This document shows, one piece after another, positions 16,295 through 24,533 of a stretch of DNA of 64,000 nucleotides. Position numbers and translations under genes: made by a program. Origin of the DNA: Alkalibacillus flavidus (GTDB lineage: Bacteria; Bacillota; Bacilli; Bacillales; Alkalibacillaceae); the NCBI RefSeq assembly GCF_040545925.1, contig NZ_JBEPMX010000006.1, forward strand, positions 1 to 64,000. Reading direction: 5' to 3'. The notes beneath the pieces are model-generated. The model had not been told where the DNA came from. It worked only from the letters and a program-made list of their open reading frames with translations, and ran no database searches. Position 1 is the stretch's first letter. Each line of letters starts with the position of its first letter.

Positions 16295-17275
16295 ATGTCT
16301 TTTAACAAAAAAGCATTACTTATGGTATTAACAGCTATGCTTTTAATCGTCTTAGCAGCATGCGGTGGCGATGAAACAAGCGATAGCGAAGGTGATTCAG
16401 AACAGACAGAAGAGAATTCAAATAACGAAGGTTCTGAAAATGATGGCGAAAGCGAAAACAGTGACAGTGGTGAAAGCAATGAAGGTAGTGACGTCAACAC
16501 GGACACGATTGAAATGGGTCAAATTAATTGGGCTGAAAATATTGCCGTCACAAACATGTGGAAAGTTATTTTAGAAGAACAAGGTTATAACGTTGACCTC
16601 ATTAACTTAGATATGGGGCCGACGATGGAAGCATTAGCAAACGACGAACTTGATCTCGGTTTAGAAGTTTGGTTACCAGTTCAAGATGCTAACTATTTAG
16701 AGCAGTATCAGGATCAAGTTTTCTTCTCTGATGCGACATGGTATGACAACGCAAAAGTTGGTCTAGTTGTGCCTGAATACATGGAAGATGTGAATAGCAT
16801 CGAAGACTTAAATGCCAATGCAGAGAAGTTCGACGGCGAAATCACTGGCTTTGACTCAGGTGCCGGTACGATGGAAGTAGCTGAAGAAATGATCGACGAA
16901 TACGGCCTTAACTTAGAATTAATGCCAAGTTCTGAACCAGCTATGATCGCAGCAATCGACCAAGCTGTAGAAAATGAAGAACCAATTGTAGCACCACTTT
17001 GGAATCCACACAGTATTTTCGCTAAGCATGACCTAAAATACTTAGAGGATCCGAAAGAATCATTCGGTGGGGTTGAAAAAATTCACTTCGCAACACGTCA
17101 AGGTTTTGGCGACGAATACCCACAGTTCACACAATGGCTTAAGAACTGGAAAATGAACGATACACAAATCGGTGAATTAATGGCAGCCGTTCAAGATGCG
17201 GAAGAGCCAATCGAAGGTGCCCGTACATGGGTCGAAAACAACCAAGATCTAATTAACGAATGGATCGAACAATAA
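16295..17275 (+). CDS. glycine betaine/choline-type ABC substrate-binding lipoprotein (OpuAC-like), orphan
   Basis: 326 aa. Signal peptide with lipobox VLAAC (Cys 23), then a highly acidic Ser/Asn/Glu linker (24-70) and an OpuAC domain to the end. Tryptophans expected for the quaternary-ammonium cage are visible in INWAEN, LEVWLPVQD and APLWNPH. It should bind betaine or a similar osmolyte at the membrane surface. No ATPase or permease lies next to it, so it must work with a distant transporter or as a sensor. ATG 16295 follows GGGGAGG. Confidence 0.88.
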   Translation: MSFNKKALLMVLTAMLLIVLAACGGDETSDSEGDSEQTEENSNNEGSENDGESENSDSGESNEGSDVNTDTIEMGQINWAENIAVTNMWKVILEEQGYNVDLINLDMGPTMEALANDELDLGLEVWLPVQDANYLEQYQDQVFFSDATWYDNAKVGLVVPEYMEDVNSIEDLNANAEKFDGEITGFDSGAGTMEVAEEMIDEYGLNLELMPSSEPAMIAAIDQAVENEEPIVAPLWNPHSIFAKHDLKYLEDPKESFGGVEKIHFATRQGFGDEYPQFTQWLKNWKMNDTQIGELMAAVQDAEEPIEGARTWVENNQDLINEWIEQ

Positions 17276-17281
17276 CACAAC

Positions 17282-17318
17282 AAAGCCCGAGCGCTACGGT
17301 TATGCGCTCGGGCTTTTT
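17282..17318 (+). terminator. terminator, probably bidirectional
   Basis: AAAGCCCGAGCGC / GCGCTCGGGCTTT stem with a T-run; it also lies just 3' of the opposing Usp gene. Confidence 0.9.
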
Positions 17319-17323
17319 ATATG

Positions 17324-17794
17324 TTATTTCGTGACTAATACAGGGCAACTCGCATCATTCGTAATTTGATTACTGACACTACCCATAACGAGTCGTTTTA
17401 AACCACCCAAACCACGGTTGCCGATCACAATGATGTCTGCATCTTTATCTTCTGACTCTTGTACAATTCGTCTTGATGCCGGTCCTGCGATTACTTCAAA
17501 ATACACATCGACATCTTCTGATACTTCTTCTTTCGCCTGCTTCATCACTTGGTCTGCTAAACGACCATGTTCCTCAGAATCGAGCTCACCTAACAACTCC
17601 GGCGTCGTTGCTGGATCATTCAGCCATTCATTATTGTACGGTTCAGGATGAATATGCGGATTATGTTCTTCAATGAAAATGACATAAAGCTTACCCTCTT
17701 GCTGTTTCACCATACCTTCAGCGATCTTTAACGCTTTTTGGCTGTCTGGAGAACCATCATACGCGACTAACACATTGCTAAATAAACCTTGCAT
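17324..17794 (-). CDS. universal stress protein (UspA family)
   Basis: 156 aa Usp domain with NVLVAYDGSPDSQKAL at the start and IVIGNRGLGGLKRLVMGSVS, the nucleotide-binding signature, near the end. ATG 17794 follows GAGGAGG; the in-frame GTG just upstream is an alternative. It is convergent with the betaine-binding gene and shares its terminator. Confidence 0.9.
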   Translation of the reverse strand: MQGLFSNVLVAYDGSPDSQKALKIAEGMVKQQEGKLYVIFIEEHNPHIHPEPYNNEWLNDPATTPELLGELDSEEHGRLADQVMKQAKEEVSEDVDVYFEVIAGPASRRIVQESEDKDADIIVIGNRGLGGLKRLVMGSVSNQITNDASCPVLVTK

Positions 17795-17855
17795 CACACC
17801 AACCTCCTCATATTTTGATCAAGCACTTGAGATGTGCCTTAATCACTAGTTTAAG

Positions 17856-17871
17856 CAAAATCATGATTTTG
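17856..17871. promoter_or_regulatory. 16-bp perfect palindrome upstream of a Usp gene
   Basis: CAAAATCATGATTTTG, about 60 bp 5' of the Usp start. Candidate operator; regulator unknown. Confidence 0.35.
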
Positions 17872-18023
17872 AAACGAGAGGGATGTCCATGATTGAGTGA
17901 ATCATCCTGATGGTTAAACATGATGTTAACTAAAACAATCCCTAATATTTCCTCTCATTATTTCTATTCACTCTTTTCATCTACTCTAAACCTTTATAAC
18001 TAAATAGTCATACAATTGACACA

Positions 18024-18060
18024 AAAAACAGCCGCAACACGATGTGCTACGACTGCTTCT
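18024..18060 (-). terminator. terminator of prfC
   Basis: Imperfect stem AGCAGTCGTAGCAC / GTGTTGCGGCTGT and a T6 run on the minus strand. Confidence 0.8.
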
Positions 18061-18063
18061 TTA

Positions 18064-19650
18064 TTATGTCCCTTGATTATAGTCATTTACTTCATATAAA
18101 TCGATCAAGTCCACTTCTGGGTGACGATCTTTAAACAAATTCAACGAGAATTCGTTTTTAAATAATACAACAGGATTATCTTCTCGATCACGTACGAGCG
18201 TACTACGACTATCAAAAATCGATTCATCGACTTGTTCTGGTTTCAACCATCTCGGGATGCGTTCGCCTATGTCTTCTAACATAACATCTGAATTATATTC
18301 GTTCTTCATCCGATATTGAAAGACATCAAACTGCAACTGCCCGACCGCACCGACGATAAATGATTCGGTATGAAACTTCTTAAACAGTTGAATCGCCCCT
18401 TCTTGGACGAGCTGTTCAATCCCTTTATAAAACTGCTTCGACTTCATGACATTTTTTGCCGTCACCGTTTTATATAACTCCGGTGGGAACTGTGGCAATT
18501 CGTCAAACTCAAATGGCGTTTTACTTTCCGTAATCGTATCGCCAATATGATACACGTTCGGATCGTAAATCCCGATAATATCGCCCGCATACGCTTCCTG
18601 AATCGTCCCTCGCTGCGAGGCGACGAATTGTTGCGACTGTGACAAATTAATCGTCTTCCCTGTCCGAGACAACTTCACACTCATATCGCGCGTGAATTTG
18701 CCAGAACAAATGCGCACAAACGCAATACGGTCGCGGTGGTTCGGGTTCATATTCGCCTGGATCTTAAAAATAAACCCTGAAAAGTCTTCCTCCGTTGGCT
18801 CAACGACTCCTTCTGTCGTTTGACGCGAACCAGGCGCCGGAGCCATTTCAATAAACGAATCGAGAAATGTCTCGACACCAAACGGCGCTAAGGCACTCCC
18901 GAAAAACACAGGGGTCTGTTCACCAGCTAAAACAGCATCAAGTGAAAAACTTTCCCCCGCTTCATCTAATAACGCGACTTCATCTTGCGCCATTTGAAAT
19001 TCTTCTTGCTGCCTCAATTCCGCGTATTCATCCGCTTCTAGTTCGTCATATGGCACACGTTCTTCTTGGCCATTTTGTAAATAGCGGACAAATTCATTCG
19101 ACTGACGATCAAACGTCCCTAAAAACCGTTTCCCCATGCCAGCTGGGTAATTCATCGGGTACGTTTCGATCTCTAGTACTTCTTCAATTTCTTCCATTAA
19201 ATCGAGCGGTTCACGGCCTTCACGGTCCACTTTATTGAAAAATGTAAAAATCGGAATCCCGCGCATGCGACACACTTTAAACAGCTTCTTCGTTTGTGCC
19301 TCGATCCCTTTGGTTGAGTCAATTACCATGACAACACTATCCACTGCTGTTAGTGTCCGGTACGTGTCCTCACTGAAGTCCTCGTGCCCAGGGGTATCTA
19401 AAATATTGACTTCATAGCCTTCATACGGAAAATTCATCACACTCGATGTGACAGAGATCCCGCGCTGTTTCTCGATTTCCATCCAGTCAGATGTCGCGAA
19501 TTTGCCTGACTTCTTACCTTTAACTGTCCCTGCTTCACGAATTAAATTACCGAATAACAGCATCGTTTCTGTCAATGTCGTTTTACCCGCGTCAGGGTGC
19601 GAAATAATCGCAAACGTCTTGCGCTTTTGCACTTCTTCTTGTATCGACAT
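18064..19650 (-). CDS. prfC: peptide chain release factor 3
   Basis: 528 aa translational GTPase. G1 is SHPDAGKTTLTE near residue 18, the G2 region contains RGISVTSS, G3 is DTPGHEDFSEDT near 85, and G4 is NKVD near 140; RF3-specific domains follow (VGAVGQLQFDVFQYR). It recycles RF1/RF2 from the ribosome after termination. Length matches the family. ATG 19650 follows GAAAGGG. Monocistronic. Confidence 0.97.
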   Translation of the reverse strand: MSIQEEVQKRKTFAIISHPDAGKTTLTETMLLFGNLIREAGTVKGKKSGKFATSDWMEIEKQRGISVTSSVMNFPYEGYEVNILDTPGHEDFSEDTYRTLTAVDSVVMVIDSTKGIEAQTKKLFKVCRMRGIPIFTFFNKVDREGREPLDLMEEIEEVLEIETYPMNYPAGMGKRFLGTFDRQSNEFVRYLQNGQEERVPYDELEADEYAELRQQEEFQMAQDEVALLDEAGESFSLDAVLAGEQTPVFFGSALAPFGVETFLDSFIEMAPAPGSRQTTEGVVEPTEEDFSGFIFKIQANMNPNHRDRIAFVRICSGKFTRDMSVKLSRTGKTINLSQSQQFVASQRGTIQEAYAGDIIGIYDPNVYHIGDTITESKTPFEFDELPQFPPELYKTVTAKNVMKSKQFYKGIEQLVQEGAIQLFKKFHTESFIVGAVGQLQFDVFQYRMKNEYNSDVMLEDIGERIPRWLKPEQVDESIFDSRSTLVRDREDNPVVLFKNEFSLNLFKDRHPEVDLIDLYEVNDYNQGT

Positions 19651-19731
19651 AACTAAACCCTTTCTATCTTAACTAACCTTTCATATCCTAACATAAACAC
19701 CCGCTTCGTTGTAGTAAAAAATCCCGAACGA

Positions 19732-20466
19732 TTACTCGTACGAGATAAAGGATTCAGAGAAATGATATAACGGTGAATGGACGAATTCATAATCTGTCAT
19801 TAAATACGGATTGCGACGGATTAATACAATCGTCTTATTTCCGGTTAGATCAAGCGCGTAATACGCTCGGACAGATACCATACCATTAGACTGATGCTGG
19901 ATGGCTTGAAAGCGTTCTAGTTGCGTAGTCGTAATCGTATCTGCAGCAAGCCATAGACGTTTTTGAGCACTCGTGACTTCAATGGCATCAATAGCTTCCG
20001 CCGTTAACGTATCAGGCGTATAAAACGAGACATACGCGTTTAAAACATCATGATTATACATCGTCGCAAGTCTCACACGGATCGCTTCAATTGTTTTATG
20101 TGACATCACCATCACACACCAATCGCCTCTGTCCAAACTTGTCCTAACAAATGTCATCGCATGCTGAAGGTATTGTTCTTCATGATGATGCAAGTACAAA
20201 ATTTGTCCTTCTTGAATATGCGAAAATGCATCCGCAATTTCGCCATCATAAGGCGCATCTGATGACACATTTCGATGATATGTAAAAAATAAATACGGAT
20301 CTAACTCTAAAACGTTCGAAATATTAAACGCGACTGCTGGACTCGGATTTCGTTTCCCATTTTCAAGTTGAGAATAGTACGCGCGGTCAATATAAGCATG
20401 CTTTGCGACATATTCTTGGGTGAAGCCTAACGATCGACGCTTTTCGATTAACCAATCGCGTTTCAC
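19732..20466 (-). CDS. XRE-type regulator with MEDS (DcmR sensory) domain
   Basis: 244 aa. An N-terminal helix-turn-helix (about 5-58; GFTQEYVAKHAYIDRAYYSQLENG) is fused to a region (about 75-235) with GQILYLHHHEEQYLQHA and RGDWCVMVMS, which fits the MEDS sensory domain found in DcmR and in some Bacillus sporulation-linked regulators. It is divergent from an EAL gene, with a palindrome between them. I infer it controls that gene or a two-gene c-di-GMP module. Confidence 0.72.
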   Translation of the reverse strand: MKRDWLIEKRRSLGFTQEYVAKHAYIDRAYYSQLENGKRNPSPAVAFNISNVLELDPYLFFTYHRNVSSDAPYDGEIADAFSHIQEGQILYLHHHEEQYLQHAMTFVRTSLDRGDWCVMVMSHKTIEAIRVRLATMYNHDVLNAYVSFYTPDTLTAEAIDAIEVTSAQKRLWLAADTITTTQLERFQAIQHQSNGMVSVRAYYALDLTGNKTIVLIRRNPYLMTDYEFVHSPLYHFSESFISYE

Positions 20467-20620
20467 ATCCCAGCCTCCCTCCTATAAAAAATTAATAATG
20501 ATTTTGGGCGGGGAATCTCTACTACTATTCAAACATACATGTTGTCGAATGATAGATGTAAAGATTACCAAAACGATGACATGCATTCATCTTACCTTAT
20601 TTAACCGCCATTTCGGCCTG

Positions 20621-20639
20621 TTGTGGCAATTAGCCACAA
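20621..20639. promoter_or_regulatory. palindromic operator candidate
   Basis: TTGTGGC-N5-GCCACAA, a perfect 7-bp inverted repeat between the divergent XRE-MEDS and EAL genes. Confidence 0.45.
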
Positions 20640-20755
20640 CCAAATATTGGCACAATGGATTGCTTCACCCTTATCCCCTGCTTTATACTTAATAGAACAA
20701 TAGGCCATTTAGTCTATAAAAAATGGATTAAATTTTTTCAAAAGGATGAATCATT

Positions 20756-21502
20756 ATGTCGCAAGCAATACAAAATATGATTGATAAGAGCGACTTCACT
20801 CACAACTACCAACTTATATTTGATGTCAGCTCACAACGACCATTTGGGTTTGAAATCTTGTTTCGTTCATATCACTTTAACAATCCCGAAACAGCTTTTC
20901 ATGAAGCGTTTCAATCCGATTTACTATATTCATTAGAAATAACCTCTATTAACAAAGCGATCACGCAAATTGATTCATGCATACTAGAGACAGATAAATC
21001 ATTTAAGATTTTCATTAATATTTTTTCGTCAACAATCCTTCATAACGATCTGCTGCCGGCTATGGAGTCAATCATCGCTAACACGAACATAACTCCGGAC
21101 AAAATCGTTTTTGAAATTACTGAACATGACAAAACAGTAGATGACGCATTGTTCATTCAAGCCACAGAACGACTAAAAAAACGCGGCTTTCATATCGCAA
21201 TCGATGATTTAGGGAAATCTGGCAGTTCATTAAAACGCGTAATTGATTTAAATCCTAGCTATATCAAATTAGACAAATTTTTCGCAAATGGCCTCAATCA
21301 ATCCTTCGCTAAACAAACCATGATTCAATCACTCATGAGCTTTTGCCATGAACAAGACACGACACTCATTGTTGAAGGCATCGAACAACCTGACGAATGG
21401 TACATAGCAAAGCAAATCGGCGTCACAAACGCCCAAGGTTTCCTCCTCTCACGTCCTGACACCTTACAACGCGCGATGGAATCCCTACGCATTCCGTTAT
21501 AA
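20756..21502 (+). CDS. stand-alone EAL-domain protein (putative c-di-GMP phosphodiesterase or receptor)
   Basis: 248 aa, EAL domain only. The signature is EIL (33-35) instead of EAL. The other metal and catalytic positions appear kept: Asn 88, Glu 120/123 in EITE, Asp-Asp 150-151 in DDLG, Lys 171/Asp 173, Glu 207 in EGIE and Gln 227. Loop 6 reads DDLGKSG rather than DDFGTG, so activity may be weakened. Cytosolic. ATG 20756 follows AAAAGGATG. A shared terminator separates it from the AbgT gene. Confidence 0.82.
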   Translation: MSQAIQNMIDKSDFTHNYQLIFDVSSQRPFGFEILFRSYHFNNPETAFHEAFQSDLLYSLEITSINKAITQIDSCILETDKSFKIFINIFSSTILHNDLLPAMESIIANTNITPDKIVFEITEHDKTVDDALFIQATERLKKRGFHIAIDDLGKSGSSLKRVIDLNPSYIKLDKFFANGLNQSFAKQTMIQSLMSFCHEQDTTLIVEGIEQPDEWYIAKQIGVTNAQGFLLSRPDTLQRAMESLRIPL

Positions 21503-21548
21503 AAAAATCCCCCTTACCTTATTAATCCTTTAAGGTAAGGGGGATACT
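21501..21548. terminator. bidirectional terminator
   Basis: Perfect 15-bp stem (21507-21521 / 21531-21545) with A-run and T-rich flanks, between convergent genes. Confidence 0.92.
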
Positions 21549-21567
21549 ATTATCGTTAACAATCATA

Positions 21568-23091
21568 TTATGGGTTGTACCAAATTGGTGAACCTGGTCC
21601 TAATTCAATGCCTGTTAACATCCAGACGATTAACATTAACGTCCAGATCACTAAATACGCCATCGAATACGGGAACATAACGGAAATAAGCGTCCCGATT
21701 CCCATATTTTTATCGTATTTTTGTGCAAAGGCGATAATGATCGCAAAGTATGTCATCAACGGTGTAATAATATTCGTTGATGAGTCTGCGATACGATAAG
21801 CCATTTGGGTCATTTCTGGCGAATACCCGAGCTCCATTAAAATCGGCACGAAAACCGGTGCTAACATCGCCCACTTAGCCGACGCACTTCCGATAAATAA
21901 GTTAATAAAGCCAACGACTAAGATAAAACCGATTATGAGTGGAATCCCTGTGAAATTCGCTTCTTGTAAAAACTCAGCACCATAGACACCTAAGACTAGA
22001 CCTAATTCCGTTTCTTTAAAATAAGCGACGAACTGACCAGCCGTAAAGGCGAGTACGATAAACATGCCCATCGATGCCATCGTATCTGATAACTGATTAG
22101 CGACATCTTTATCGCTTTTAATTTCTTTCGTCACAATACCGTAAACAAGACCTGGAATGAAGAATAGGATCATAATAATTGGCACGAGTGAACTCATAAA
22201 TGGCGACTGAATGATATCACCGTCGTCCGCACGCAACGGCGCATCGGGTAATAACACAAGTAAAGAAAAACCAATTAATGATACAAGTAATGAAATACCA
22301 GCCCAAATAAGGCCTTTCACTTCAATTTTCTCAAGACCTGTAACGTCTTCACGATACTCCCCTTTATATTCACCAAGCCGAGGTTCAACAATTTTATCTG
22401 TTACAAACCAACCGACAAATGTTAACAAGAAGACTGACACGATAATAAACCAATAGTTCATCGCCACGTTCATCGTTTCAGCATATTCTGGACTAATGAT
22501 CGAAGCCGCGTCAGTTGTAATTTCAGCTAACATCACATCTGTACCCGACAAGAAAAGGTTCGCACTAAAACCAGCGGATACACCCGCAAAAGCAGCCGCT
22601 AAACCAGCTAATGGATGGCGACCAAGTGCCGCAAAAATAAGCGCACCCAGTGGTGGTAACACAACGTACCCTGCATCAGATGCGACACTCGACATAATAC
22701 CGGCAAATACGAGACCACCTGTAATTAAGAAGTTCGGAACCGACATCACGAATCCGCGTAGCGCTGCACTAATTAAACCAGAACGCTCAGCTACACCAAT
22801 ACCAAGCATCGTCGCTAATACGACACCTAGTGGAGCGAATCCGATAAAGTTATCAACCATACTACCAAAGAGGTATCGAATGCCCTCTTTATCAAGTAAA
22901 TTATTAACCGTTACTTCACTACCATCACCAGGATGCTCAACAGACAAGCCTGTACTGGAAACGATTGCAGAAATAACGATCACTAACACTGCTAAGATCG
23001 CAAACAACGTAATCGGGTGTGGCAGTTTGTTACCGACACGTTCAATCCGATCCAAAAACTTTTGGAAAAATCCTCGACGTTTTTGTTCCAT
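21568..23091 (-). CDS. AbgT-family transporter
   Basis: 507 aa with about ten to twelve helices. Family motifs include VASDAGYVVLPPLGALIF near 130, AGVSAGFSANLF near 165, GSASAKWAMLAPVFVP near 410 and RIADSSTNIITPLM near 440. AbgT proteins move p-aminobenzoyl-glutamate or export sulfonamide-like antimetabolites using cation gradients. No AbgAB hydrolase genes are nearby. ATG 23091 follows AAAGGAAG; a promoter TTTCAA-17-TATAAT lies upstream. Confidence 0.92.
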   Translation of the reverse strand: MEQKRRGFFQKFLDRIERVGNKLPHPITLFAILAVLVIVISAIVSSTGLSVEHPGDGSEVTVNNLLDKEGIRYLFGSMVDNFIGFAPLGVVLATMLGIGVAERSGLISAALRGFVMSVPNFLITGGLVFAGIMSSVASDAGYVVLPPLGALIFAALGRHPLAGLAAAFAGVSAGFSANLFLSGTDVMLAEITTDAASIISPEYAETMNVAMNYWFIIVSVFLLTFVGWFVTDKIVEPRLGEYKGEYREDVTGLEKIEVKGLIWAGISLLVSLIGFSLLVLLPDAPLRADDGDIIQSPFMSSLVPIIMILFFIPGLVYGIVTKEIKSDKDVANQLSDTMASMGMFIVLAFTAGQFVAYFKETELGLVLGVYGAEFLQEANFTGIPLIIGFILVVGFINLFIGSASAKWAMLAPVFVPILMELGYSPEMTQMAYRIADSSTNIITPLMTYFAIIIAFAQKYDKNMGIGTLISVMFPYSMAYLVIWTLMLIVWMLTGIELGPGSPIWYNP

Positions 23092-23253
23092 GATGTTCTT
23101 CCTTTCTCATATAATTTGATAATATTTAGACAATTTCATGCTTTAGACAACGGCCATTATATAAAAGAAACGGTCGATTTGAAAGGTTTTCATCAATAGT
23201 CCCAATAGCGAAAATATTACTATTATTAACGCTATTTTTTGATTTTTGACCTC

Positions 23254-23275
23254 AACTAAAGTTAAACTAAAGTTA
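23254..23275 (+). repeat. exact tandem 11-bp direct repeat in a promoter region
   Basis: Two adjacent copies of AACTAAAGTTA just before the -10-like TATACT of the downstream SDR gene; a possible activator or repressor site. Confidence 0.5.
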
Positions 23276-23298
23276 TACTGATTAAAGGAGTGAGCTTA

Positions 23299-24024
23299 AT
23301 GGGTCAGAAATTACAAGGAAAAATTGCTTACATTACAGGTGCAAGCCAAGGTATTGGACGTGCAACCGCCATTGCTTTAGCGCAAGAAGGTGTCCATGTG
23401 GGGCTTATCGCACGGCAAGAAAGTAAACTAAACGATGTTGTGAAAGAAGTGGAACAATACGGCGTCAATGCAGAAATCGGCATTGTTGATATTTCTGACT
23501 TAGAAGCCGTCGATCAAACAATCAAAAATTTAGTCTCTCGTCTCGGCCAGCCCGATATTTTAATTAATAACGCAGGGACAGCCACATCAGGCAAATTAGC
23601 CGAATCGGATCCCGGTGAGTGGAAGCGTACGTTTGATGTCAACGTCTTTGGCATGTATCATGTGACGCGCTCTGTCTTACCTTATATGATGGAAGACAAT
23701 ATTGGAGATATTATTAATATATCATCGAGCAGCGGCTTAAAAGGAACGTCAGGCATGTCCGCTTATTGCGCCTCAAAATTCGCCGTACAAGGCATGTCGG
23801 AATCACTCATGCAAGAAGTACGTCCGTACAACATTCGTGTCTTCACGATGAACCCAAGCCTCGTCGCAACTGAATTACCATTTGGCGACAAACTTGAAGA
23901 CGAAAACGATCCAGATAAGTATATGCAACCAGAAGATTTAGCTGAATATATGGTAGCGCAGCTAAAACTTAACCAACGTATCTTTATTAAACAGTCGTTA
24001 CAATGGGCGACGAACCCGTTTTAA
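23299..24024 (+). CDS. yoxD: short-chain dehydrogenase, YoxD-like (3-oxoacyl-ACP reductase type)
   Basis: 241 aa classical SDR: ITGASQGIGRA at the start, NNAG near 85, Ser then YCASKFAV near 150-160. The C-terminal IKQSLQWATNPF ending is like the YoxD group. NAD(P)H-dependent reductase; substrate unassigned. ATG 23299 follows AAAGGAG; the in-frame GTG at 23290 overlaps that site. Confidence 0.85.
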   Translation: MGQKLQGKIAYITGASQGIGRATAIALAQEGVHVGLIARQESKLNDVVKEVEQYGVNAEIGIVDISDLEAVDQTIKNLVSRLGQPDILINNAGTATSGKLAESDPGEWKRTFDVNVFGMYHVTRSVLPYMMEDNIGDIINISSSSGLKGTSGMSAYCASKFAVQGMSESLMQEVRPYNIRVFTMNPSLVATELPFGDKLEDENDPDKYMQPEDLAEYMVAQLKLNQRIFIKQSLQWATNPF

Positions 24025-24052
24025 TAAACGGGACAAAAAGTTAATCACACAA

Positions 24053-24096
24053 AGAACACCCGAGCGATTCACATAAATCGTTCGGGTGTTCTGCTT
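24053..24096. terminator. terminator after the SDR gene (bidirectional)
   Basis: Long stem AGAACACCCGA...TCGGGTGTTCT between convergent genes. A smaller CCCGTTT/AAACGGG hairpin overlaps the SDR stop. Confidence 0.85.
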
Positions 24097-24109
24097 GAAT
24101 AACGCTCCA

Positions 24110-24382
24110 TCACACTTCAATTAATTCCACATGAAAATCACCGACATTACCTTCAACATAAAGGTTCGTAAACGATGTGTAGTAGCGATAGATCGTCGCC
24201 TGAAAATCTAAGGATTCATCTGGAAACTCGACGCGGAAATCATTGTCGTACAATAACACCGTCACATCATGATAATCCTCATGTGTTACTTTAAAATCAA
24301 ATGATAACCACGTTTTTTGACCATGCTTACCTATATCATAATCATCTATATTTATTGCTTGACCGTTTAAATAAATGAACAT
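24110..24382 (-). CDS. ykvR: DUF3219 protein, YkvR-like
   Basis: 90 aa, cytosolic, mostly beta. The central YHDVTVLLYDNDFRVEFPDE and the later YTSFTNLYVEGNVGDF match the conserved pattern of the YkvR/DUF3219 family, whose function is unknown. ATG 24382 follows GGAGGG. Single gene. Confidence 0.85.
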   Translation of the reverse strand: MFIYLNGQAINIDDYDIGKHGQKTWLSFDFKVTHEDYHDVTVLLYDNDFRVEFPDESLDFQATIYRYYTSFTNLYVEGNVGDFHVELIEV

Positions 24383-24504
24383 GCAATCCCTCCTAATTTC
24401 TCATTATACGAAGACTTCTTCGTTAAAGTAAACTAATTCATACAGAATATTCGTTCGTGTTTCACTTGACAATAAACACGAACGTGTGTTTCAATAAAAG
24501 TATT

Positions 24505-24533
24505 AAAAAACTGACGACCATTAGCCGTCAGCT
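24505..24533 (-). terminator. terminator overlapping the EAL-PAS stop
   Basis: CTGACG-type stem around TAATG, then a T6 run on the minus strand. Confidence 0.75.

Noticed and set aside
16082..16506. 140-aa minus-strand Ser/Leu-rich frame over the betaine-binding gene
   Set aside because: Antisense of the acidic linker; composition is an artefact of GAA/GAT/AGC-rich codons.
18867..19238. 123-aa frame opposite prfC
   Set aside because: Antisense to a highly conserved essential-type gene; no initiation signals.
22496..23119. 207-aa frame opposite the AbgT gene
   Set aside because: Shadow of a strongly coding membrane-protein gene; Ser/Thr/Pro/Asn-rich composition typical of antisense frames.
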